DNA of 64,000 nucleotides from Bacteroidota bacterium (GTDB lineage Bacteria > Bacteroidota > Bacteroidia > 2-12-FULL-35-15). Position numbers and translations under genes: made by a program. Under the pieces are notes generated by a model. That model searched no databases and was not told the DNA's origin. It was given only the letters and a program-made list of their open reading frames with translations. Below are positions 43,514 through 52,400 of this stretch, one piece after another. Numbering within the stretch: the stretch's first letter is position 1; every line of letters starts with the position of its first letter. The DNA is taken from the NCBI GenBank assembly GCA_947479085.1, contig CANJYB010000016.1:1-64000 (forward strand). The letters are read 5' to 3'.

Positions 43514-44917
43514 TTAATTTATTTCTATAATATCGTTTTGTGCCGGAATACTAATATGCCTGAACCCTGCATCCAGTAATTTTTCCTTGTAATTCAATTG
43601 TACTTCATATTCACCATGCACCAGGAAAACCTGTTTTGCTTTTTTCACATCCTGACAACTCAGGTACTCTATCATCTCTTTATAATCTCCATGAGCACTG
43701 TATGAATCAATGATAATTACTTCTGCATGTACCTCATGTTCCACTCCGAAAATCTTTACCGTTTTATTTCCAGCTCTTAATTTACCTCCAAGTGAATTAG
43801 GTTCCGCATAACCGACCATTAATATAGTATTGGCAGGATTGGAAACATTATTGGCAATATGATGTTTTATTCTTCCCGCATCGGCCATGCCCGAAGCAGA
43901 AATGATAATACAGGGTTCCGGCAAATCATTCAGTTGTTTTGATTCTATTACATCCTGAACATAAATCAGGTTATCAAAACCAAACGGATTGCTATCCGTT
44001 TTCATGTATTCAATTATATCTTCGTTAAAACATTCCGGGTGCTTTCGCATAATAGCAGTGGCATTTACCGAAAGTGGGCTATCCACATAGACATTAATAC
44101 GAGGGAGCATTTTTTTATGTTCCATCCTATCCAGCGCATACACCAGTTCCTGTGTTCTACCTAGACTAAAGGCAGGAATAATTAACTTTCCCTTTTTTGT
44201 AATACAAGTATTATACACCACATCAAACAATTTTTGTTCGCTGAAAGTAGTATCGCCATGCAACCTGTCCCCATAGGTAGATTCAGTAATTATATAATCA
44301 GCCTGCGGAAAAGGTTGAGGGTCTTTCAAAATAGCATCATTGTACCTTCCAATATCTCCTGAAAAGAAAATCTTCTTTGTTCCACCGTTTTCTGTCAACT
44401 CCAGGTTAACACCTGCAGCACCTAATATATGGCCTGAATCGGTAAAAGTTACTTTGAGGTTTTCATAAACAGAATAAGAAGTATTGTACGGAACACTTAC
44501 CAATAAAGATAAACAGGCTTCCACATCCTTTACCGAATAAATCGGTTTTAACAGGTCCTGGTGTTGTTTCATTCTTCTTTTATTAATAAAACGCACATCA
44601 CTTTCCTGGATATGAGCACTGTCTAAAAGCATAATTTTGCATAAATCTGCAGTGGCCGGAGTACATATAATAGGTCCTTTAAATCCCTGTTTCACCAGGT
44701 TTGGTATATTTCCTGAATGGTCGATATGCGCATGAGAAAGAATAAGATAATCTATTTCCCCGGGTTCGAACACAAATTCTCTGTTCATTCCATCCGTTTC
44801 AGCCCCTCTTCCCTGAAAGAACCCACAATCCAATAAAATCATTTTGCCGTCATCCGGCATAAGTAAATGTTTGCTACCTGTAACCGTCCTTGCTGCACCA
44901 CAAAATTTTATCTTCAT
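43514..44917 (-). CDS. MBL-fold beta-CASP RNA-specificity hydrolase
   Basis: A 467-residue metallo-beta-lactamase-fold protein with beta-CASP and RNA-binding (RMMBL) domains. The start is set at the ATG at 44917 because it gives the family N-terminus MKIKFCGAARTVTGSKHLL and because a -7 element (44939-44946) lies inside the longer frame. The active site is SHAHIDHSG (H62, H64, D66, H67), with downstream metal ligands in FTDSGHILGAAG and FFSGDIGRYND. The C-terminal RMMBL part has SASGMADAGRIKHHI and SYSAHGDYKEMIEYLS. Such enzymes are RNA nucleases of the CPSF73-like group. It heads the long minus-strand run; ccmB begins 3 nt after its stop in the same frame. Confidence 0.9.
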   Translation of the reverse strand: MKIKFCGAARTVTGSKHLLMPDDGKMILLDCGFFQGRGAETDGMNREFVFEPGEIDYLILSHAHIDHSGNIPNLVKQGFKGPIICTPATADLCKIMLLDSAHIQESDVRFINKRRMKQHQDLLKPIYSVKDVEACLSLLVSVPYNTSYSVYENLKVTFTDSGHILGAAGVNLELTENGGTKKIFFSGDIGRYNDAILKDPQPFPQADYIITESTYGDRLHGDTTFSEQKLFDVVYNTCITKKGKLIIPAFSLGRTQELVYALDRMEHKKMLPRINVYVDSPLSVNATAIMRKHPECFNEDIIEYMKTDSNPFGFDNLIYVQDVIESKQLNDLPEPCIIISASGMADAGRIKHHIANNVSNPANTILMVGYAEPNSLGGKLRAGNKTVKIFGVEHEVHAEVIIIDSYSAHGDYKEMIEYLSCQDVKKAKQVFLVHGEYEVQLNYKEKLLDAGFRHISIPAQNDIIEIN

Positions 44918-44938
44918 AAAAGCTTTCTTAATTCTTTG

Positions 44939-44946
44939 CAAAGATA
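44939..44946 (-). promoter_or_regulatory. -7 element of the MBL-ccm-UbiA-maf operon
   Basis: Minus-strand TATCTTTG, an exact match to TAnnTTTG, 22 nt before the ATG at 44917. It lies within the longer open frame up to 44962, ruling that start out if the promoter is used. Confidence 0.55.
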
Positions 44947-45019
44947 AGTTTACTAAGTACATCTTTATATAATTTATAGGTATTAATCCGAATCAGGGGT
45001 TGGGATAAGTACTTATTAT

Positions 45020-45137
45020 TGCCACGACCTTTAGGTCGTGGATAAATTAAAAAAAATCAGGCTTTAGCCAAACAATTGTATTTCGGCTAAAGCCTAATAA
45101 AATTAACGCATTCAACCACGACCTAAAGGTCTTGGCA
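45020..45137. repeat. nested palindromic element (CCACGACC / GGCTTTAGCC)
   Basis: Outer arms TGCCACGACCTTTAGGTCGTGG (split: 45020-45041) and its near-complement at 45116-45137 (one mismatch). Inner arms AGGCTTTAGCC (45059-45069) and GGCTAAAGCCT (45085-45095). The outer arms are themselves palindromic (CCACGACCT / AGGTCGTGG). It resembles REP/BIME-type elements seen widely in Bacteroidota; no transposase is nearby. Confidence 0.85.
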
Positions 45138-45180
45138 ATTAATCCAATCCTTGATTCCCATTACACAAACCACGTCCGGA

Positions 45181-45217
45181 AGCCCCGCCCCCTCTCCTTT
45201 GGAGAGGGGGCGGGGCT
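45181..45217. repeat. GC-rich 17-bp hairpin
   Basis: AGCCCCGCCCCCTCTCC (45181-45197) pairs perfectly with GGAGAGGGGGCGGGGCT (45201-45217), 3-nt loop, followed by four A but no T run. A more degenerate relative follows to about 45325. The base composition is far from that of the surroundings. Confidence 0.9.
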
Positions 45218-45387
45218 AAAAGTCCCGAGCTATTCGGGAGTGAGGCGACATAAGGCGAAGCCTTCACCCCCAACTTCCCGAAACTCCCCCTCCCCTTTGT
45301 GGAGGGGATAAAGGAGAGGGGTGTTAATTGTGAATAAACATGTGTACAAATCTCCCCCTATCTTTCTCCCTCCATTTTATTTATTTA

Positions 45388-45395
45388 TAACTTCG
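45388..45395 (+). promoter_or_regulatory. -7-like element of 7TM-HD gene
   Basis: TAACTTCG, one base from TAnnTTTG, 21 nt before the TTG start codon. Confidence 0.4.
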
Positions 45396-45416
45396 CATAA
45401 TTAATCTCGCATCTAC

Positions 45417-47483
45417 TTGAAAAAATTCATTTCATTCATTCATCACAGTCACCCCGAAGTTTACAAAGCATTGTTATTTGTACTGGCTATTTCAGCTATT
45501 GTGGGCATTTTCCCGAAACAAGGCAAATTCAAGTACGAGTTTCAGAACCTGAAAGGAAAGCCATGGTATCACGATGATTTGATTGCACCTTTCGATTTTG
45601 CCATTAATAAAACCAGGGAAGAACTTGCCAATGAAAAAGCTGAGGTTTTAAAATCGGCCAAACCTTATTTTAAAGTAGATAACAGTATTGCTAAAGCAAA
45701 AAAGGCAGAACTAACAAAGGAAATGGAAGCCAAATGGGATAATAAAAAGCCCAAAGCCCTTAAAGAAAAAACCTTTGCCCTCGCCAATAGTATTTTCGAT
45801 TCCATTTACAGCAAGGGAATTATAGAAACAGCCGATGTTATAGAAAATAAAACTCCCGATTTCACCATTGATGTGCTCAATAACAATGTAGCCGAAGAGC
45901 ACGACCTCAGTTATTTTTTCACCATCAGTACTGCTTATACCTACGAACAAAAGCAATTGCTGACCAATGCTAAAAACGCTGATATTAAATTTGTTTCCTC
46001 ATTGCTCGAAAACGCCATAGCACACAGTATTTTTTACGACAAAGAAACATCCGACAAAATCCTCCAGCAAGCCATTGACGATATCGCCCCTTCCCGCGAT
46101 ATTATTCTGAAAGACCAGGCCATTGTTTCCAAAGGCGAAATAGTGGATGCCAAAAAATACCAGGTGCTCGAGTCGTTAAAAGCCGAATACGATGGACAAT
46201 CCGTTGGTGCGGGCAGTTATCTTTTTATTCTTTTGGGGCAGTTAATTATTGTTTCCATTTGCCTTGCTGTACTAATAGCCTTTCTCGCCTTTTTCAGGAG
46301 AGAAATCTTTGTGGACAATGCAAAAATCACCTTCATTCTTATCCTCATTATCCTCCAGGTACTCATGACCAAGCTGGCTGCCAATTCAGTAGCTTTCAAT
46401 ATTTTTATACTTCCGTTTTGTATACTGCCCATAATCATTCGTTCCTTTTTCGATACCCGTGTCGCACTCTTTGTCCACCTGGTCACCGTGCTCATCATCT
46501 CCTTCATGGCACCCGACCGTTTTGTCTTTGTCTTTATTCAAATGCTTGGGGGCATGGTGGCCATTTTCAGCATTGTCAATATGCGAAACCGCTCCCAGAT
46601 ATTTATTTCATCAGGAGTCATCTTCCTTACCTATTGCATCTCCTTCATCGGCATCACCATCATACAGGAAGGCGGCAGCGATGCCATCATCTGGTTCGAT
46701 TTTGCCTGGTTTGGAGTAAGCGCCACACTCACCTTGTTCTCCTATCCGCTTATTTTTGTTTTCGAAAAAATATTCGGCCTCACCTCCGATGTATCCCTGC
46801 TCGAACTATCCGACACCAACGGCAAACTCCTTCGCGAACTCGCTTCCCGTGCTCCCGGCACCTTCCAGCATTCACTCATGGTCGCCAACATAGCCGAAGA
46901 AGCCATTTATACCATCGGTGGAAACGCGCTATTGGTCCGCACCGGGGCACTCTTTCACGACATCGGTAAAATGGAAATGCCCATGTACTTCATCGAAAAC
47001 CAGGTAAACGGAATCAACCCCCACGATGAACTAAGTTTTGACGAATCCGCCACCATCATCATCGGCCACGTTATCAAAGGAATCGAAATAGCCAAGAAAA
47101 ACAAGCTACCCGAACAAATCATCGACTTCATCCGCACCCATCACGGCACCAGCCTCACCACCTATTTTTACCGTTCCTTTCAAAACGCATTCCCCGACCA
47201 GATAATTGACGAATCAAAATTCCATTACCCCGGCCCCATTCCTTTTTCCAAGGAAACCGCTGTCCTCATGATGGCCGACTCAGTAGAAGCCGCCTCCCGA
47301 AGCCTTAAAAAGTATGATGTCGAAAGTATAGATACCCTTGTCGAGCGCATCATCACCACACAAATAGAACAAAACCAATTTGCCAATGCCGATATCACCT
47401 TTAAAGACATCAATACATTAAAAAAGATTTTCAAGAAAAAATTAATGAATGTATATCATGTCCGGGTCGAGTACCCGAGGTAG
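45417..47483 (+). CDS. 7TM-HD family membrane phosphohydrolase (PgpH-like)
   Basis: A 688-residue protein with the 7TMR-HD layout: an extracytoplasmic helical/beta region (about 45-265, containing YFKVDNSIAKAKKAELTKEMEAKW), seven membrane helices (about 270-465), and a cytoplasmic HD domain (about 485-660). The HD motif is FHDIGKMEMPMYF at about 513, with the downstream HVIKGIEIAKKNKLPEQIIDFIRTHHGTSLTTYFY and DSVEAASRSL. Related PgpH proteins hydrolyse cyclic di-AMP; that substrate is plausible but not shown here. The start codon appears to be TTG (no ATG gives the conserved KKFISFIHHSHPEVYK start), supported by a nearby -7-like element. Confidence 0.9.
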   Translation: MKKFISFIHHSHPEVYKALLFVLAISAIVGIFPKQGKFKYEFQNLKGKPWYHDDLIAPFDFAINKTREELANEKAEVLKSAKPYFKVDNSIAKAKKAELTKEMEAKWDNKKPKALKEKTFALANSIFDSIYSKGIIETADVIENKTPDFTIDVLNNNVAEEHDLSYFFTISTAYTYEQKQLLTNAKNADIKFVSSLLENAIAHSIFYDKETSDKILQQAIDDIAPSRDIILKDQAIVSKGEIVDAKKYQVLESLKAEYDGQSVGAGSYLFILLGQLIIVSICLAVLIAFLAFFRREIFVDNAKITFILILIILQVLMTKLAANSVAFNIFILPFCILPIIIRSFFDTRVALFVHLVTVLIISFMAPDRFVFVFIQMLGGMVAIFSIVNMRNRSQIFISSGVIFLTYCISFIGITIIQEGGSDAIIWFDFAWFGVSATLTLFSYPLIFVFEKIFGLTSDVSLLELSDTNGKLLRELASRAPGTFQHSLMVANIAEEAIYTIGGNALLVRTGALFHDIGKMEMPMYFIENQVNGINPHDELSFDESATIIIGHVIKGIEIAKKNKLPEQIIDFIRTHHGTSLTTYFYRSFQNAFPDQIIDESKFHYPGPIPFSKETAVLMMADSVEAASRSLKKYDVESIDTLVERIITTQIEQNQFANADITFKDINTLKKIFKKKLMNVYHVRVEYPR

Positions 47484-47794
47484 TAAATATTCCACAGCAT
47501 CACAACTTTGAACTTTAAACTTTTAAACTTTAAACTTAATTAGGGCGGGCACCTTGCCACTTCGTATTTCACTGTCTTCCTGCCCTCACGCGGTATCTTT
47601 TTTTTTCATCACCATCTCCCTCCGAATCCGGTCCTTTCCGGATTTGGAGGTTTTCACTCCTTCCAACCTTCCAGCCGAAAAAAAAGGATACTTCGCGCGG
47701 GTCAGGCGCAGATGGATAGTGTATCACTTTTATTTTCCTTTCCGAATTTGTAAGTTTCGTATCTCACCTTTTTACCCCAATCGTTACGAAACAC

Positions 47795-47826
47795 ACCCTG
47801 TCAGGGTTTAGAACCCTGACAGGGGT
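47795..47826. repeat. dispersed palindrome, CCCTGTCAGGG family
   Basis: Arms ACCCTGTCAGGGTT (47795-47808) and AACCCTGACAGGGGT (47812-47826), 3-nt loop. Confidence 0.88.
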
Positions 47827-47952
47827 ATTTCCTTCCCATGCGCGACCATTCTGCTCATGCGCATCATTCGGTTCCGGTCACTGAACTTCGGTCACTGATC
47901 TTGCCGAAGTGCCGAAGTGCTCGCCACCACACAAATCACTTCTCCCTCCCCC

Positions 47953-48040
47953 GACTCCAGAGGAGTCAAATCTCAATAGCCCCTGGTGCAACCGGGGGAA
48001 AAAGAAACACCTACCCTCTCCACAACTCCGTTAGGAGTTG
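47953..48040. repeat. composite of three short palindromes
   Basis: GACTCC-AG-GGAGTC-type hairpin (47953-47967), a CCCCTGGT / ACC-GGGGG hairpin (about 47980-47998) and CAACTCC-GTTA-GGAGTTG (48023-48040). The same succession recurs as a dispersed element in many Bacteroidota genomes, by recollection. No T run. Confidence 0.75.
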
Positions 48041-48135
48041 AATATCAAGTCCGGTATTGAATCTGTTTTTTTGAATTATTTATTTTAAAGAGGGTTGTGC
48101 AACGGCTACCTTTGTTATTCGCAGTGTTTTCGTCT

Positions 48136-48819
48136 CTACCAAAGTAATCTTACTCTATGTCCAATTGCTATAAACAAAGCTGCTACGCTAAGTCCGTAAA
48201 CAATTGTAATTATTAAATACTTGTTCTTTCCATAAAGTCCTGTAATACCAAATAATATAACCAGCATAGTCGGTAAGTAAGTCAGAGGCGAAGCACCTAC
48301 ATTGTCAATCCACCAGTAGTTAAAGGGATTGTAACATTTATCGTTTGGTATTAAGAGTAAAAAACTTGAAATAAGAAGAATAAGGATTGAAACTTCTTTT
48401 TTGCCTTTGAAATATAGAAGTCCTGCTAATATTGGCATAAAGAGTAGTCCTAACCTAATCACAGCACTTGTCAGATAAGGAGCAATAAATATTGTTCCTC
48501 TATAACAAACAGGACTTGTGCAAATAACTGATATGGGTATGGCCAACCAGATGAAAAGCGTCCATTTTCCTGACAATAGTTTTAGCTGGTCTTTGTGTTG
48601 CCAAATTTGTTTTAGACAAAAGACTGATAAAACAATACTCGCAACTGCTCCGAGAATAAATAATGGAATAAAGAATACCGGAAATGAAAACTTCGGCCAT
48701 ATTTTATTTGCAGTAGCTATGTCATATAATGCTTTTATCCAAAGCAAGTTTCCCATTATGAAACCTCCTGTTAGCAGGATGCGATTTACAGATTGAGTTC
48801 TCATTTTAACATTGTGCAT
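48136..48819 (-). CDS. membrane protein of unknown function
   Basis: A 227-residue protein with about seven membrane helices (for example FPVFFIPLFILGAVASIVLSVFCL, WTLFIWLAIPISVICTSPVC, SILILLISSFLLLIP, LTYLPTMLVILFGITGLYG, LIITIVYGLSVAALFIAIG). Two Cys-bearing loops (ICTSPVCYRG; NDKCYNPFNYWW) face the same side. I do not recognise the family. A clean promoter (TTG-19-TATATTTG, 48837-48866) drives it. It sits alone in a repeat-rich region between the HD gene and the amidohydrolase, on the minus strand, so it may be a mobile or recently acquired gene, but nothing proves this. The start could also be the second ATG at 48804. Confidence 0.65.
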   Translation of the reverse strand: MHNVKMRTQSVNRILLTGGFIMGNLLWIKALYDIATANKIWPKFSFPVFFIPLFILGAVASIVLSVFCLKQIWQHKDQLKLLSGKWTLFIWLAIPISVICTSPVCYRGTIFIAPYLTSAVIRLGLLFMPILAGLLYFKGKKEVSILILLISSFLLLIPNDKCYNPFNYWWIDNVGASPLTYLPTMLVILFGITGLYGKNKYLIITIVYGLSVAALFIAIGHRVRLLW

Positions 48820-48836
48820 AACATATATATACGCAA

Positions 48837-48866
48837 CAAATATAAATATAATTCCCTCATTTTCAA
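48837..48866 (-). promoter_or_regulatory. promoter of 48136-48819 gene (TTG-19-TATATTTG)
   Basis: On the minus strand TTG (48866-48864) and TATATTTG (48844-48837) are 19 nt apart, the ideal Bacteroidota spacing, 17 nt before the ATG. Confidence 0.75.
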
Positions 48867-48935
48867 GGTTAATATAATAAAACGCATTGCGTTAATCCAG
48901 CTTTAATTGCCACCACATCAATCCTATGTGTTTTC

Positions 48936-49223
48936 CTATGTTTCTATGAGCCTATGTGGTAAAAGTACTTCTATTTCATCCTCCGATTCACTACCAACTA
49001 CCTCCGATTCAGTACCAACTACCTCCGATTCACTACTAACTACCTCCGATTCTGTACCAAGTACCTCCGATTGTGTATCAACTACCTCCGATTGTGTACC
49101 AACTACCTCCGATTCAGTACCAACTACCTCCGATTGTGTACCATGTATCTCCGACACCCTTTTTTTTCCTTCCGAAACCCTTATCCCACTTAGCTCAGCT
49201 CGTTTTATGCCGATTTGGCGCAT
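48936..49223 (-). CDS. heptad-repeat mini-protein (GTESEVV repeats)
   Basis: A 95-residue acidic protein. It opens with ATG (MRQIGIKRAELSGIRVSEGK) and then runs through about eight heptads of the form (V/S/D)(G/D/S)T(E/Q)SEV, ending SEDEIEVLLPHRLIET. All units are 21 bp. The opposite strand is also open (48907-49278, Thr/Ser/Asp heptads) but starts with TTG; the minus frame has an ATG and a better-mixed start, so it is preferred. The repeated VVGTESE pattern suggests a helix or repeated strand with an acidic face. No promoter or Shine-Dalgarno site is evident, so coding status is uncertain. Confidence 0.4.
   Translation of the reverse strand: MRQIGIKRAELSGIRVSEGKKRVSEIHGTQSEVVGTESEVVGTQSEVVDTQSEVLGTESEVVSSESEVVGTESEVVGSESEDEIEVLLPHRLIET
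48980..49147. repeat. 21-bp tandem repeat array C
   Basis: Eight consecutive 21-bp units starting CCTCCGATTCACTACCAACTA, with only a few substitutions (for example GATTGTGTACC) and no indels, followed by a truncated ninth copy. Confidence 0.96.
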
Positions 49224-49345
49224 TTTTGGCAGATTATTAAGCCCATCAATAAAGGCTTTCCGTAAAATAACCTCTTAAACCCCTTTTCTGTACCCTAACC
49301 AACCCAAATTTTCCCTCTTTTACCCCAAACAACCCACATCAAAAA

Positions 49346-49380
49346 CAAAAAACTCCCCTGCAAATGCAGAAGAGTCTTTT
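49346..49380 (-). terminator. probable terminator of TolB-amidohydrolase gene
   Basis: ACTCCCCTGC and GCAGAAGAGT with a short AAAT loop (two mismatches) and, on the minus strand, a downstream T run. About 50 nt after the stop codon. Confidence 0.5.
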
Positions 49381-49427
49381 TATTATCAACCAATCAATAC
49401 CTTATTTCCAATAATAAAGGAACAAAA

Positions 49428-52400
49428 TTAATCCTCCGTCACCTCATGCCAAGGGAAATTACCCCCACCTTTCGAAGTTTCCCAATAAAATTTGCCACGT
49501 TTTACATCATAGTTCCCTATTTGGTTCATCGTTTCAGCGTCATATAAGCGGCCGTTCACCATTACATACTTAATACTTTCCGTATTACGGATGTTCTCCA
49601 GCGGGTTTTTATCCATTACTATTAAGTCAGCCAGTTTTCCTTTCTCCAGGGAACCAATCTGGTCACCCATACCAATATAATCCGCCCCGTTTTGCGTAGC
49701 GCAACGGATAGCCTGCAAAGGAGTAAGTCCGCCCATTTGCAACATCCATAATTCCCAATGCGCCCCAATGCCCTGTATCTGTCCGTGAGAGCCAATGTTC
49801 ACTTTAACTCCCGCATCGGTAAGTTTTTTACAAGAACGGGAAACCTGCATCCAGCCCCAGTCGTATTCGCTGTCCGGAATCATTGTTCTTTCGCGCGAGC
49901 GGCTATCAATAATAGAACGAGGGAAGAAATTTAACAGGCGCTTGTTTTCCCAGACATTTGTTTTCTGGTACCAATAGTCCTCCCCATTTATAGCACCATA
50001 ACATACTATAAGAGTAGGAGTATAGCCTGTTTTGCTGCCACTCCAAAGTTTAATTACGTCATTACTAAGGTCAGCAATCGGAATATTATGTTCTATCCCG
50101 GTATGTCCGTCAATTATTTCGCTCATGTTGTCAAAAAAAGTAGAGCCACCTTCGGGCACCACATTTATCTGCAAATCCCTGGCAGCAGCTATCACCTGCT
50201 GGCGTTGTTCCCTGCGAGGCTGGTTATAGCTTTTTACAGAAAAAGCACCAAAAGCTTTTGTTCTCGCAATGGCCGAACGGGCATCGTCATAACTATTAAT
50301 AACCGCTTTAAAATCACCTTCGGCACCATACAGAATAGTTCCGGTGGAATATATCCGCGGCCCCACCATGTATCCGGCCTTTACCATTTCCGATTGAGAA
50401 AATACCATCTCCGAATTAGAAGAAGGGTCATGAGTGGTAGTAACCCCAAAGGCAAGGTTGGCATAATAACTCCATTGTTTCTGTGGGCTTGGTCCCAAAC
50501 GCCAGGTACTCAAATGCGAGTGAACATCCACCATGCCCGGCATAATGGTTTTGCCGGTACAATCTATAACCTTTGCATCTCCGGGAATTTTAACATCATC
50601 TGCCTTGCCAACAGCCTCTATTTTATTATCATTTACAAGGATGGTTCCGTTTTCGATTACCTCATCTCCTTTCATGGAAATGATTCTTGCTCCTTTAAAA
50701 GCCACATACCCTTTCGGTTTATCAGTAGGAAGTTCCAAATCTATTTTCACCCCAACGCTGTCCATTGGCGGCAGTTTATCAGGCGCTCCTTCCAGGAAAG
50801 CAAAGCGTTCTTTCAGGTTATCTGTAAAGTATTGGTCGCCATAAGTCCAGTGAATTCGCTTGCTATCTTTGCTCCAGGCCAGGTTCAGGCCGGCATCTTT
50901 TGCTATTTGAGCCACCGGCATAGCGCCCATACCACCCGATATTTCAATAGGTTTACCGGTTTTAGGGAAAGCCACAACATAGGCTTTGAAAAGTTCAATA
51001 AATGCCAACCAATTTCCATCAGGGCTTGGAGTAACTGAGGTAGCGTACTTGGAAGTAAAGCAGGTTTTAATTTCGTTGGTATTTATATCAATAGTCTTAT
51101 ACACCTTACTATCGCCTTCATCAGTTTGAAATAAAACCTTATCATTTCCCAAAAACTGAGGATTAGAACCTTCCTTAGTCAATAATTTTGGAGTATAATT
51201 CGGAATGTTTTCCATAATGTAAATGCCGGGGTTAACGCAATTCGTAAACCCCATGTGGTCGTTACCATCTTCTTTTACATATACCACTTTCATCCCATTA
51301 GGAGAAAAATGAGGAGTACGGTATATGCCTTTGTCCTGGGTCATTTTCATTGGAGTTTTGTCAATAAGGCTCATTTTCATTACTGTGCCCTGGTTCTCGT
51401 CATTCCAGGTGGTGTAGATAACTTCATCCTCGTTAGGAGAAAAAGAAGGTTCGAATTCAAAGTCTTTTGAAGAAGTTAAGCGCGTAGGTTTTCCATCGGG
51501 CAGGTCCTTTTTCCATAAATACCCCACGGAATTAAATATTAGTATTTTTTCATCATGGTTAACAGTAAGGTTGCGAATTACCTTTACTGTAAACTTATCA
51601 GGAGCCACTTCCTGTCTGAATTTCAAGGCGTCTATTACTTTGTGTTTGGCATTTACCGTAAACGGAATTTCCTTGGCAGAAGATTTATCAATGTCAACAT
51701 TCCATATTTTACCATTTGCCCAAATGATAATGTGTTTGTCGCTTAACCAGTTGAAATTAGTGTACACACCAAATATGGCCCAGGCTTCCTGCTGGTCTTT
51801 GCTGAGTTTATCGTATATCGGCCATTCTTCGCCTGTTTCCATATTTCTTAAATATAAAACAGAAGCCTCATGAACACGTTTTACAAAAGCCAGTGTTCTG
51901 CCATCTTTCGAAATCTGCGGGCGAATGGCACCACCTGGTCCACCTGTAATATCTTCGGTTTCGCCAGTCTGGCGGTCGTATCTTTTAATTACATAAATCT
52001 GTTTGTTCGGGTCTTTATTATATAAAAACATTCCACCCGGATACATGTCCTCACTATAATATACATAACGGCCATCAGGCGATACGCAAGGCTCGCCCAC
52101 ATCCTGTTGAGAATTCTTTTTTACTGTCAGTTGCAAACCATCGCCACCGCTGATGTGGTAAATCCACATTTCACCAGCACCGAGAGAACGGGTAGAGGTA
52201 AAATGTTTACGGGCGATGATGTATTGCCCATCAGGGGTCCAGACAGGATTGTTTAATAATCGGAAGCTTTCTTTGGTTACCTGTTTGGCATCCGTTCCAT
52301 CCGCATTCATTGTCCAGATGTTGTTTCCTCCACCCGCATCGGATGTAAAACAAATCTTTTTGCCATCAGGAGAGAAGCGAGGCTGCACCTCGAACGGGAA

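Larger units (their letters stand above)
44947..45416. other. intergenic region rich in palindromes
   Basis: About 470 bp. It contains the nested palindrome (45020-45137), the GC-rich hairpin (45181-45217) and a purine/pyrimidine-skewed block up to about 45325 with several inverted CCCCTCTCC-type pieces. A -7-like TAACTTCG (45388-45395) precedes the HD gene. No supported gene. Confidence 0.6.
47484..48135. other. repeat-rich intergenic region
   Basis: About 650 bp with no supported gene. It contains a palindrome of the CCCTGTCAGGG family (47795-47826), a composite of three short palindromes (47953-48040), and several skewed pyrimidine-rich blocks (47570-47700). The 47500-47540 stretch is a run of AACTTTAAACTT repeats. 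Confidence 0.6.
48867..49345. other. gap holding the third 21-bp repeat locus
   Basis: About 480 bp between two minus-strand genes. Its centre is the heptad-repeat reading frame 48936-49223; the flanks are low-complexity and pyrimidine-rich. Confidence 0.55.

Noticed and set aside
46259-46969. 236-residue plus-strand frame
   Set aside because: Shifted frame inside the 7TM-HD gene; His/Pro/Arg-rich nonsense composition.
47554-47811. 85-residue plus-strand frame in the repeat-rich gap
   Set aside because: No promoter, low-complexity Pro/Arg/Phe content, overlaps palindromes.
48980-49147. Possible CRISPR array
   Set aside because: Units are contiguous 21-bp repeats with no spacers and no cas genes nearby.
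50088-51038. 316-residue plus-strand frame
   Set aside because: Antisense to the amidohydrolase gene 49428-52673, whose motifs are clear. No promoter.
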